This document shows, piece by piece, positions 1 to 5,368 of a stretch of 5,368 nt of DNA. Below the pieces are notes generated by a model. That model saw only the letters and a list, made by a program, of their open reading frames with translations. It was not told the DNA's origin and ran no database searches. Source of the stretch: Thermodesulfobacteriota bacterium (lineage in GTDB: Bacteria > Desulfobacterota > Thermodesulfobacteria > Thermodesulfobacteriales > Thermodesulfobacteriaceae); assembly GCA_003641645.1 (NCBI GenBank), contig QNAZ01000070.1:1-5368 (forward strand), given 5' to 3'. The position numbers and the translations under genes were made by a program. Position 1 is the stretch's first letter, and each line of letters starts with the position of its first letter.

Positions 1-114
1 ATATCCTTCTTCCCCTGATCCTACTTTTTGGTAGTCTAAAACATCTACTTCTATAACATTTTTTAAAAAATCTTCAATAAAATCATTTATATTAAAAGGT
101 ATTAGCTCACCCAT
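1..114 (-). CDS. N-terminal fragment of a fourth effector-operon gene, probably cas3
   Basis: Thirty-eight codons from an ATG at 114-112 stay open to the left edge of the window, so the gene is cut. The visible peptide starts MGELIPFNINDFIEDFLKN and is acidic and protein-like. Its start overlaps the end of cas5 by 13 bases in another frame, and a TAG in the same frame a few codons upstream leaves this ATG as the only plausible start. No clear Shine-Dalgarno sequence precedes it, so translation is probably coupled to cas5. In type I-B operons of the cas8b1-cas7-cas5 kind, the gene after cas5 is usually cas3, the HD nuclease-helicase recruited by Cascade to degrade target DNA. The identification rests on position only: no HD or helicase motif falls within these 38 residues, and cas6 or a split cas3 subunit is also possible. 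Confidence 0.5.
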   Translation of the reverse strand, partial: MGELIPFNINDFIEDFLKNVIEVDVLDYQKVGSGEEGY

Positions 115-758
115 ACTTTTTCGTGCTGTCCAAAACTTATAGTTTTGAAAATCCCTTTTATGGGATTTTGAATGGGTATCGACACGGTCTTGTATTTTAC
201 ATCAAACGTTTTCCCGACTTTCACAAACTTATAGGGAACTTTTTCTACAATACAGCCCTCGTGAACCCCTTCGGCAACACTCCAGACTTCATTTGTTTCT
301 ACTTCCTCAATTTTAACCGGTTCCCAAATTTTTAGATCTATTAAATCATCTGAACTCCCCAAATAAAGTGGTCTTTTAGGATTTAAAAGAGCTAAATAAG
401 TTTCTTTGATTTTTTTCTCGCTCCCAACCAAATACACTTCATAACTTGGCTCGATTAGAAAATTTTTAAACATAGGTGATGAAGGGAAAGTTCTCTCATA
501 TTTCATGCCAGTCCCTTTCAACTTCAGGATCTTTGCCATCTCCCTGTTCTTCTCGAATTTTAGCGGTTTTATTCCAATTTTAAACCAGTCCTGAACTCTC
601 AGATCATCTCTTGGCAACCCAAGGGCGTTTGAAATCAAACCTCTGATTGTTGTGTATGGCGGTATAACGTAAGTTAAAATAAGAGATGTAGAAGTAGGTT
701 TTCTAAATGTAACGAAATATAAACAGTCAATTCTAAACTTCAATCCGAATGTAGACAT
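102..758 (-). CDS. cas5: Cas5, Cascade backbone/5'-handle subunit (type I-B, Cas5t-like)
   Basis: The protein is 218 residues, a normal length for Cas5, a RAMP-fold subunit that caps the 5' handle of the crRNA and contacts the large subunit in Cascade. The Cas5 N-terminal signature is clear: FRKPTSTS at 18-25, then IPPYTTIRGLISNALGL at 32-48, matching the family pattern of aromatic-Arg-x-Pro followed by PP-TT-x-x-GL. A second hallmark, NPKRPLYLGSSDDLI, lies at 126-140. I see no convincing catalytic His/Tyr set such as Cas5d uses to process crRNA, so a separate Cas6 is expected. The gene starts 5 bases after the cas7 stop with no obvious Shine-Dalgarno site, which suggests translational coupling. 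Its end overlaps the next gene by 13 bases. I am confident of the Cas5 family and less sure of the t subfamily. Confidence 0.9.
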   Translation of the reverse strand: MSTFGLKFRIDCLYFVTFRKPTSTSLILTYVIPPYTTIRGLISNALGLPRDDLRVQDWFKIGIKPLKFEKNREMAKILKLKGTGMKYERTFPSSPMFKNFLIEPSYEVYLVGSEKKIKETYLALLNPKRPLYLGSSDDLIDLKIWEPVKIEEVETNEVWSVAEGVHEGCIVEKVPYKFVKVGKTFDVKYKTVSIPIQNPIKGIFKTISFGQHEKVWVS

Positions 759-763
759 GATAA

Positions 764-1711
764 TTACAAGTTTTGAGTACTAAAATAATTTAAAGCCTCT
801 CTTATTGCCTGGTCAGTGTTTTTAACCTTAACACTTATTTCCTCAAGCTTGGCTTTTACCTCATTTTCGTTTTCAATAACACCAGGCAAAATTCCTGCAA
901 TAATCTTCGGACTGTATTCCTTAACATCTTTAATAACTGCTTCAAGCCTTTTCAGATCAAGTCCACCATCTTTCAGCATGAACGCTTTCTGAAGTCTGTG
1001 CGAATATATATCCTGAAAAGCTATCAGAATTATGTCTGGTGTAAAATCAGTGAGTAACCTTGCCTGCTTTGAGTAATCAGAAAGATATCGCAGCGCCTCT
1101 ATAACCTTGCATATTCTCTTTTTCCTCGTATCGTTATCAACGTAATATTCTATTTCTACACTCCTTGTTTTCTCATTAATTTGTTCTTCTCCTCCAACCC
1201 TTGCAATATCTATTACTATGCCACATTTGTAGAGATTAACTCCAATTTCCACATTAACAATATCTCCTCTCATCTCCCCTTTTTCCATTCTGTGTCTTCT
1301 TGTCAGGAAATCTACTACAGCGTTTTCTTCAAAAGGCAACAATCCCATAGCCGGAGAAACCTTTACTGGAGATACTCTTGTCATTGCTCCACCCGGATGA
1401 CCTTCTGGATAACCCGGAACAACAGTCCCTTTCTTTATGGTTGTCATAAAACCAAAAAGATCGCATCCAATACAATCTTTGATGTTTCCGCATGTCTCTC
1501 CTTTATCGTTTGGAACACACATATATTCTCCATCGAGATTTTTTCTTATTGCTTCTTTGAAATAGTATCTCATCGCTTGTCCGGAAACATATGGATATTC
1601 CACACCGTTTTTCTTGTATTTTTTTATATCAATAAAGTTAGCTTCTCCTTCTCCAGCATTCAAATTCGTTAGGTCTGTTTGTGACAACCAGACAACCTCA
1701 ATGCACTTCAT
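764..1711 (-). CDS. cas7: Cas7, Cascade backbone subunit (Cst2/DevR family)
   Basis: The protein is 315 residues, typical of Cas7 of the Cst2/DevR group, the RAMP subunit that polymerises along the crRNA spacer to form the Cascade backbone. Family features in order are an N-terminal strand ending in LNAGEGEANF (17-26), the YPYVSGQAMRYYFKEAIR block at 39-56, CDLFGFM at 83-89, and TRVSPVKVSPAMGL then DFLTRRH (111-140). Four cysteines at 65, 74, 80 and 83 (C-x8-C-x5-C-x2-C) sit in the insertion before the LFGFM motif and could bind zinc. The start overlaps the cas8 stop by four bases (ATGA). A near-perfect Shine-Dalgarno sequence, AGGAGGTGA, lies six bases upstream inside the last cas8 codons, so this subunit, needed in several copies per complex, should be well translated. 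Family assignment is firm; the DevR/Cst2 subgroup is judged by eye. Confidence 0.92.
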   Translation of the reverse strand: MKCIEVVWLSQTDLTNLNAGEGEANFIDIKKYKKNGVEYPYVSGQAMRYYFKEAIRKNLDGEYMCVPNDKGETCGNIKDCIGCDLFGFMTTIKKGTVVPGYPEGHPGGAMTRVSPVKVSPAMGLLPFEENAVVDFLTRRHRMEKGEMRGDIVNVEIGVNLYKCGIVIDIARVGGEEQINEKTRSVEIEYYVDNDTRKKRICKVIEALRYLSDYSKQARLLTDFTPDIILIAFQDIYSHRLQKAFMLKDGGLDLKRLEAVIKDVKEYSPKIIAGILPGVIENENEVKAKLEEISVKVKNTDQAIREALNYFSTQNL

Positions 1712-2058
1712 TTTTTTTCACCTCCTTCGGATTTCTTTTTTAATTTATCTAAAGAATAATACATGGAAGCATAAACAACAATCAAATCCCTTATCTCCTT
1801 CCATTCATCTTTATTTTTCTCAACAATTTCCTTAGTAAGCTGAATAACCTCATCCAGTGCCGTTGGTTTTATTTCTCTCAGTTTTTTTTCATCCAAACCC
1901 GGTAGCTTTCTTGAGATTTCTCTGAGTACACTCCAGAAATCGTCGATAGTCCTTACTTTGTCCAGCTTGTATATCAACGATGCATTGTTTTCCGAAATTT
2001 TTGCCACAATCTTTCCAACATTTTTAATTGCATCAAGCTTTTCTTTCTTAACTCCCAT
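1708..2058 (-). CDS. cas11b: Cas11 small subunit made from an internal start in cas8
   Basis: The ATG at 2058-2056 (Met391 of Cas8) is preceded on the minus strand by GGAGGTGG six bases upstream. That is as strong a ribosome site as the one in front of cas7, and seven of the eight core bases are shared. The product would be 116 residues, starting MGVKKEKLDAIKNV and ending with the Cas8 C terminus. It is charged and apparently all-helical, the expected size and character of a Cas11 small subunit. In type I-B, I-C and I-D systems it is established that the small subunit is translated independently from inside the large-subunit gene, and no stand-alone cas11 or csa5 is present here. In Cascade, Cas11 copies line the belly and hold the displaced DNA strand. 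That this start is used is my inference; the motif, spacing and frame are read directly. Confidence 0.72.
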   Translation of the reverse strand: MGVKKEKLDAIKNVGKIVAKISENNASLIYKLDKVRTIDDFWSVLREISRKLPGLDEKKLREIKPTALDEVIQLTKEIVEKNKDEWKEIRDLIVVYASMYYSLDKLKKKSEGGEKK

Positions 2059-3228
2059 TTTCCTCCACCTCCATTCAAAAATTAACTCCTCCAAGTTCTG
2101 CTTAACCTCAGAAGAAAAGAAAACATAACCTCCTTTTTTCGGAAGCAGACTATTTGTAAAACTCCTGAAATCGTCCAGCAAAAAATACTTTGACAAATTC
2201 TCCTGAATCTCTCTCGTTATATCCCAGTCTGTGTTGTTCTTGTTTTGGGAGAAGAAATACATTTTTCTCATAAGGTCGGAATATATTCTTTCCAGTCTTT
2301 CGCTCTCTTTAAGATTTTTAATCACTCCAAGAATACTTTCATTAATGTTCAGAAAATCGATCTTCACATTCTTAACAGCTCCAAATGGAATGTGTAATAC
2401 AGCCCAGTTACTGACGATTATCTCATCTGTTGCACTTTCCACAAATTTTTCATAAAAACAGAGCAGCGTTGAATACTCTCCTGGAGTATTTTCAACATCT
2501 TGGGTGTTTGGATTTACTTTAATGTTAGAATACCTCTCAGCATTATTCAAAATCCCTGTGTATATACAAAGCTTTTTGAACTCATAAAGCTCTTTAAGAT
2601 TATCAAAATAAGGCATAAATAGGTATGATTTTTCTCCCGGAAACGTTCTGTAAATAAGTGTTTCATCCGTCCATTCGAGAATGCCTATGAAGTAACAAAT
2701 AGGGCAGAGATTGTCGTAGTACTCTTTAAGCGATAACCTCCCATCATCCTTATAACTTCTCACTCCGCTCAAACTTGCTATCTTTGTAACAAATGGATAG
2801 TTTGCCTGTTGAAGTTTTTTGATGCTTTTGTTGTATTTTCTCCCACATAGAATACACATATTTTTACCTTCACTTAAATCAAAAACCTTAGAAATAATCT
2901 CAGCTGTTTTCTCGGGCTTGTAGATTTCTTCTTTTAAAACAACCTTACCATCAATTTTTTTTTCTTCTTGAATAATAACATGGTCCTTTTTAACCTCTTT
3001 TTGCATCTTAGTTTTTCTATCTTCCTCATTAACAATTAGATTCTGCCTTTTATCAAGCAGGGCTCTTGTTAGCTCTTTAACGAACTTTTCCCTGTCTTTT
3101 ATCCTGACTATTATTGAGTTTTCTGTTAATTTTGCCTCGCATGATTCCAATTCATTGAGAATTTTATAAAAGTTTAATATCCCATTATCCATCCATGGAT
3201 CGTTAAATGCGTTGATCTCAATATTCAT
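1708..3228 (-). CDS. cas8b1: Cas8, Cascade large subunit (Cas8b1/Cst1-like)
   Basis: The protein is 506 residues, the size range of Cas8b1/Cst1 large subunits, which recognise the PAM and help open target DNA. The N terminus (NDPWMDNGILNFYKIL, 9-24) resembles the opening seen in Cst1 proteins. A highly charged segment (about 67-108) is followed by CxxC at 125-128 (MCILCGRK) and a second CxxC at 175-178 (LCPICYF), the expected split zinc site. The region from about 330 to the end is mostly helical and carries an internal start for Cas11 at Met391. The ATG is fixed by a TAG a few codons upstream in frame with no other start between. GAAGGT three bases before it is a rather close ribosome site. 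It is the first gene of the operon, and cas7 overlaps its stop. Sequence divergence is high in this family, so the b1 label (versus other Cas8 types) is moderate in confidence; the role is also supported by position. Confidence 0.82.
   Translation of the reverse strand: MNIEINAFNDPWMDNGILNFYKILNELESCEAKLTENSIIVRIKDREKFVKELTRALLDKRQNLIVNEEDRKTKMQKEVKKDHVIIQEEKKIDGKVVLKEEIYKPEKTAEIISKVFDLSEGKNMCILCGRKYNKSIKKLQQANYPFVTKIASLSGVRSYKDDGRLSLKEYYDNLCPICYFIGILEWTDETLIYRTFPGEKSYLFMPYFDNLKELYEFKKLCIYTGILNNAERYSNIKVNPNTQDVENTPGEYSTLLCFYEKFVESATDEIIVSNWAVLHIPFGAVKNVKIDFLNINESILGVIKNLKESERLERIYSDLMRKMYFFSQNKNNTDWDITREIQENLSKYFLLDDFRSFTNSLLPKKGGYVFFSSEVKQNLEELIFEWRWRKMGVKKEKLDAIKNVGKIVAKISENNASLIYKLDKVRTIDDFWSVLREISRKLPGLDEKKLREIKPTALDEVIQLTKEIVEKNKDEWKEIRDLIVVYASMYYSLDKLKKKSEGGEKK
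1718..1726 (-). promoter_or_regulatory. Shine-Dalgarno site of cas7
   Basis: The minus strand reads AGGAGGTGA, six A bases, then the cas7 ATG. It lies within the last codons of cas8 (Glu-Gly-Gly-Glu). The length of complementarity suggests strong, possibly independent initiation in addition to coupling through the ATGA overlap. Confidence 0.85.
2065..2072 (-). promoter_or_regulatory. Internal Shine-Dalgarno site for Cas11
   Basis: The minus strand reads GGAGGTGG, then AGGAAA, then ATG. The codons also encode the Trp-Arg-Trp-Arg-Lys stretch of Cas8 just before Met391, so the site is embedded in coding sequence. GGAGGTG pairs with the 3' end of archaeal and bacterial 16S rRNA, and the six-base spacer is suitable. 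Confidence 0.7.
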
Positions 3229-3267
3229 ACTACCTTCACTTTTCTAAACTTAATGCTGTTTTTACTC

Positions 3268-3468
3268 CTAACCCCCTATCTTATAATCCATATTAAGAAA
3301 TTTTTCTACTTTTCCTTTACAACGAAAACTTTTATCACCTTTTGTATTTTTAATTAACTCTTCTACTTTTTTAAAAATTCTTTTACAATGTTAAGATATT
3401 GAATCGCTACGTTTATTATTTTTAGCTTTCATTCTTTCTAAAAAAAGAATTATATTATTTTGCAATTT
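3268..3468 (-). pseudogene. Possible decayed small gene with one in-frame stop
   Basis: One minus-strand frame runs 66 codons between stops except for a single TAA at 3393-3391, ending with TAG at 3270-3268. It could begin at TTG (3465) or ATG (3432). The translation before the stop includes NNIILFLERMKAKNNKR. After the stop it includes KRIFKKVEELIKNTKGDK and then KVEKFLNMDYKIGG. The second half looks like ordinary amphipathic helix sequence. In DNA this AT-rich about six stops would be expected over that length, so one is few. A C-to-T change of CAA (Gln) would explain the TAA. I do not recognise a family. It could be a remnant of a gene lost when the two operons were joined, or chance. Confidence 0.3.
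3279..3306 (-). promoter_or_regulatory. Candidate promoter of the cas8-cas7-cas5 operon
   Basis: On the minus strand GAAAAA (fits the archaeal BRE pattern RNWAAW) is followed after TTT by CTTAATAT, a loose TATA-box match, and then by GATTATAAG. An archaeal start about 25 bases downstream would give a leader of roughly 40 bases before the cas8 ATG. I see no matching bacterial -35 at the right distance from TATAAG. In such AT-rich sequence this is weak evidence. Confidence 0.25.
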
Positions 3469-3470
3469 TT

Positions 3471-3485
3471 AGTAAAGTTTAAATA
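3471..3485 (+). promoter_or_regulatory. Candidate archaeal-type promoter of the cas4-cas1-cas2 operon
   Basis: AGTAAA (fits BRE pattern RNWAAW) is followed by G and then TTTAAATA, an exact match to the archaeal TATA pattern TTTAWATA. A start about 25 bases downstream would give a leader of some 60 bases. Nearly pure A/T surroundings offer other partial matches, for example around 3501-3515, so this is tentative. Confidence 0.3.
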
Positions 3486-3569
3486 AATTTAATTTAATCC
3501 GAAAAAAATTAATAAACAATTTTTTGATTTAAATTTAATAAAAATTTTAATTTTTTAATTAAATTTTTA

Positions 3570-4070
3570 ATGCTTAAAGAAAGTTTTACAGGGACGCAGA
3601 TAGCTTATTATGTAGTGTGTAAAAGGAAACTCTGGCTTTTTTCTCATCAAATAAGTTTTGAAAAATATTCTGAGTATGTGGAACTTGGCAAATTAATAAA
3701 CGAAGAAACCTTTAAGAAAGAAAAACATAAAGAATTAGAACTTGGAGATGTAAAAATAGATTTTATAAAAACAAAAAATGGCATAGTGGTTCATGAAGTA
3801 AAGAAGTCAAGGAAATTAGAACCAGCTCATATATGGCAAGTTAAATTTTATATATATAAATTAAAAGAATTGGGAATAAATTGCTCTTCAGGAATTATCC
3901 ATTATCCAAAAATTTTTAAAAAAATTGAAGTTAAGTTTACTGAAGAAGATAAAAGAATAATTGAAAATTTTAAAAAAGATATAAATCGAATTTTGGAATC
4001 TCCTTTACCCCCTCCAATAAAAGTAAAATACTGCAAAAAATGTAGTTATTACGAATTTTGTTATAGCTAA
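3570..4070 (+). CDS. cas4: Cas4, RecB-like Fe-S exonuclease for spacer acquisition
   Basis: The protein is 166 residues, the usual length of type I-B Cas4, which trims prespacers and helps select PAM-proximal ends with Cas1-Cas2. The family opening GTQIAYYVVCKRKLWLF (8-24) carries the first cluster cysteine, Cys17. The other three are Cys155, Cys158 and Cys164 (YCKKCSYYEFC), so a 4Fe-4S site is complete. RecB nuclease residues are Asp64 (KIDFI), Glu76-x-Lys78 (HEVKKS) and Gln90-x3-Tyr94 (WQVKFYIY). Oddly, motif I reads GKLINEE with Asn44 where family members usually have His (GKLIHE). The ATG is the only Met in the protein; upstream in frame there is no start before a TGA at 3525-3527. No Shine-Dalgarno site is visible, so the mRNA may be poorly led or leaderless. 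It is the first gene of the acquisition operon. Confidence 0.95.
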   Translation: MLKESFTGTQIAYYVVCKRKLWLFSHQISFEKYSEYVELGKLINEETFKKEKHKELELGDVKIDFIKTKNGIVVHEVKKSRKLEPAHIWQVKFYIYKLKELGINCSSGIIHYPKIFKKIEVKFTEEDKRIIENFKKDINRILESPLPPPIKVKYCKKCSYYEFCYS

Positions 4071-4078
4071 ATTTTTAC

Positions 4079-4082
4079 AGGA
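4079..4082 (+). promoter_or_regulatory. Modest Shine-Dalgarno site of cas1
   Basis: AGGA lies eight bases before the cas1 ATG in the 20-base gap after cas4. It is much weaker than the cas7 and Cas11 sites of the opposite operon, so the two blocks differ in translation signals as well as composition. Confidence 0.5.
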
Positions 4083-4090
4083 ATTTAAAG

Positions 4091-5056
4091 ATGAGGACTT
4101 TTTACATTTTTTCTTCTGGGAAACTTGAAAGAAAGGAAAATACACTATGTTTAACCACTTCTGAAGGCAGAAGGTTTATTCCTGTCACACAAGTAGAACA
4201 GATTTATCTTTTTGGAGAAACCGCTCTTAATACAAAGCTTATAAATTTTCTATCTCAGAATAGTATTTTACTTCATTTTTTCAATTATTATGGATATTAC
4301 ACTGGTAGTTTTTATCCACGAGAGATCAATATTTCAGGCACAGTAATAGTGAAACAAGTTGAACATTATTTAAATCATTCTCAAAGACTTTATTTAGCTA
4401 AAGAAATTATTGCTTCTGCAATTCATAATATTCACAGAATTCTTGAAAAAAGAGAGTATGAAAAAGAAATTTTAGCATTAAGAGAATGTGAAGAGGAAGT
4501 AATGAAAGCTAAGTCTATAAATGAGATAATGCTTACAGAAGCAAAAGCTCGAAGAATTTATTATTCAACTTTTGAAAGTATAACAAATTGGGAATTTGGT
4601 GAAAGAACTTTTAGACCACCAGAAAATCCTTTAAATGCATTGATTTCTTTTGGTAATTCTATGCTTTATACAACAATTTTAAAAGAAATTTATCATACTC
4701 AGCTTAATCCAGCAATAAGTTTTTTACATGAACCATTTGAAAGAAGATTTTCTTTAGCTCTTGATGTTTCAGAAATTTTTAAACCTTTGCTGGTAGATAA
4801 ATTGATTTTTAGATTAATAAACGAAAATATATTGAAGCCTTCTGATTTTTTAAAAGAAGTAAATTTTGCTTATCTTACTGAAAAAGGAAGAAAAACATTT
4901 ATTTATCATTTTGATAAATTGTTAGAATCTACAATTTATCATAGAAAATTAAAAAGAAAGGTAAAATATAAAACATTAATTAGGCTTGAGCTTTATAAAT
5001 TAATAAAACATCTTTTAGGAGAAAAAAGGTATAAAGGATTAAGAATTTGGTGGTAA
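4091..5056 (+). CDS. cas1: Cas1, CRISPR integrase (type I-B)
   Basis: The protein is 321 residues, full length for Cas1, the metal-dependent integrase that with Cas2 inserts new spacers at the leader end of the array. It opens with the typical TFYIFSSGKLERKENTL (3-19), the N-terminal beta domain. The active site appears complete: Glu150 (LTEAKAR), His213 (SFLHEPF), and Asp225 and Glu228 (LALDVSEIFKP), with VDKLIF at 235-240 in the expected place. The basic C terminus (KRKVKYK, then GEKRYKGLRIWW) fits DNA or Cas2 contacts. The gene starts 20 bases after cas4 and ends 3 bases before cas2, so the three are one operon. GC is very low (hand-counted 60-base samples of 18% and 23%). I see no truncation or frameshift. 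Confidence 0.97.
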   Translation: MRTFYIFSSGKLERKENTLCLTTSEGRRFIPVTQVEQIYLFGETALNTKLINFLSQNSILLHFFNYYGYYTGSFYPREINISGTVIVKQVEHYLNHSQRLYLAKEIIASAIHNIHRILEKREYEKEILALRECEEEVMKAKSINEIMLTEAKARRIYYSTFESITNWEFGERTFRPPENPLNALISFGNSMLYTTILKEIYHTQLNPAISFLHEPFERRFSLALDVSEIFKPLLVDKLIFRLINENILKPSDFLKEVNFAYLTEKGRKTFIYHFDKLLESTIYHRKLKRKVKYKTLIRLELYKLIKHLLGEKRYKGLRIWW

Positions 5057-5059
5057 AGG

Positions 5060-5344
5060 ATGAAAGTAATTTTAATTTATGATATTGAAACAATTGAACC
5101 AAGAGATCAAAAAAGATTAAATAAGGTTCGTAAGATAGCAAGGAGATATTTGTATCATGTGCAAAAATCAGTATTTGAAGGAGATTTGACAGAAGGTCAG
5201 CTTTATAAACTTGAAAGAGCAATTTTAGAAATAGTGGATAAAGATAGAGATAGTGTAATAATTTATAAATTACCAGATACTATAAAATGGGAAAGAATAA
5301 TTTTAGCAAAAAAGAGTTTTGATTTTGATAGCAATGTATTATAA
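5060..5344 (+). CDS. cas2: Cas2, structural partner of the Cas1 integrase
   Basis: The protein is 94 residues, normal for Cas2, a ferredoxin-fold dimer that bridges two Cas1 dimers in the spacer integration complex. The first strand carries the conserved Asp8 (LIYDIET), followed by the helix with RDQKRLNKVRKIARRYL and the hallmark QKSVFEGDLT (35-44), with a C-terminal DSVIIYKL strand at 64-71. It begins 3 bases after the cas1 stop. GGTGG six bases upstream, overlapping the cas1 end, may serve as its ribosome site. The gene ends 24 bases before the window edge, and a leader and CRISPR array often follow this position. Confidence 0.96.
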   Translation: MKVILIYDIETIEPRDQKRLNKVRKIARRYLYHVQKSVFEGDLTEGQLYKLERAILEIVDKDRDSVIIYKLPDTIKWERIILAKKSFDFDSNVL

Positions 5345-5368
5345 TTTAAAAAAATATAATTATTTAAA
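5345..5368 (+). other. A/T-only sequence after cas2, possible start of a CRISPR leader
   Basis: All 24 bases are A or T. TTTAAA occurs at both ends (5345-5350 and 5363-5368). CRISPR leaders are typically AT-rich and often follow cas2, but too little is visible to say whether this is a leader, and no repeat unit is present. Confidence 0.2.

Larger units (their letters stand above)
3229..3569. other. Divergent intergenic region between effector and acquisition operons
   Basis: These 341 bases separate the starts of cas8 and cas4 and must hold the promoters of both operons, unless transcription of either starts elsewhere. The composition is extreme: 3481-3540 has only five G/C bases in sixty. 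The half next to cas4 is nearly pure A/T, with many runs and small palindromes (for example TTTAATTAAA at 3554-3563). The half next to cas8 is less extreme and contains a possible decayed reading frame on the minus strand. No tRNA, CRISPR repeat or convincing terminator was found in it. Confidence 0.9.

Noticed and set aside
1181..1672. Plus-strand open frame of 163 codons opposite cas7
   Set aside because: It is antisense to a clear Cas7, its translation is rich in Ser, Phe and Ile with no recognisable motif, and it has no ribosome site; it is a shadow of cas7.
3279..3287. Bacterial -10 box (TATAAG) for the effector operon
   Set aside because: No credible -35 hexamer lies 16-18 bases upstream on the minus strand, so a sigma-70 promoter call is not supported; it is kept only as part of a weak generic promoter candidate.
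3304..3370. TTCTACTTTT repeated at 3304-3313 and 3361-3370, considered as degenerate CRISPR repeats
   Set aside because: Only ten bases match, flanks diverge, there are just two copies, and T-rich sequence readily produces such matches; no CRISPR array is visible in the window.
4980..5222. Minus-strand open frame of 80 codons opposite the cas1-cas2 junction
   Set aside because: It overlaps both well-supported genes and is a Leu/Phe-rich antisense shadow of lysine-rich coding sequence.
5345..5368. CRISPR leader and first repeat after cas2
   Set aside because: Only 24 A/T bases remain before the edge, so a leader cannot be established and no repeat is present.

Overview
This is a compact type I CRISPR-Cas locus with two gene blocks facing away from each other. 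The best fit is subtype I-B of the older 'Tneap' kind (Cas8b1/Cst1, Cas7/Cst2-DevR, Cas5t); the subtype is my reading of protein motifs, not a search result. The low GC content, Lys/Glu/Ile-rich proteins and AGA/AGG arginine codons suggest a thermophilic archaeon or thermophilic bacterium. Strong AGGAGGTGA-type ribosome sites fit either, and the sequence does not settle the domain of life.

Minus strand, read from the middle leftward: cas8 (3228-1708), cas7 (1711-764), cas5 (758-102) and the first 38 codons of a fourth gene (114 to the left edge), probably cas3 by position. The genes overlap or lie within 5 bases of each other, so they form one operon for the interference complex (Cascade and probably its nuclease-helicase). 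Inside the 3' end of cas8 is a strong ribosome binding site followed by an in-frame ATG at 2058. It would give a separate 116-residue C-terminal protein, the expected form of the Cas11 small subunit in type I-B systems.

Plus strand, read rightward: cas4 (3570-4070), cas1 (4091-5056) and cas2 (5060-5344), the spacer-acquisition operon. Cas1 and Cas2 look intact. Cas4 has its iron-sulfur cysteines and most RecB nuclease residues, but has Asn where the family usually has the motif I His. A CRISPR leader and array may start just past the right edge, but no repeat is visible in the window.

The two blocks differ in base composition: about 33-43% GC in hand-counted 60-base samples of the effector genes against about 18-28% in the acquisition genes. 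This suggests separate histories joined at this junction. The 341-base gap between them is extremely AT-rich. It holds candidate promoters and, on the minus strand (3268-3468), an open frame interrupted by one TAA that may be a decayed small gene. No cas6 is present in the window.
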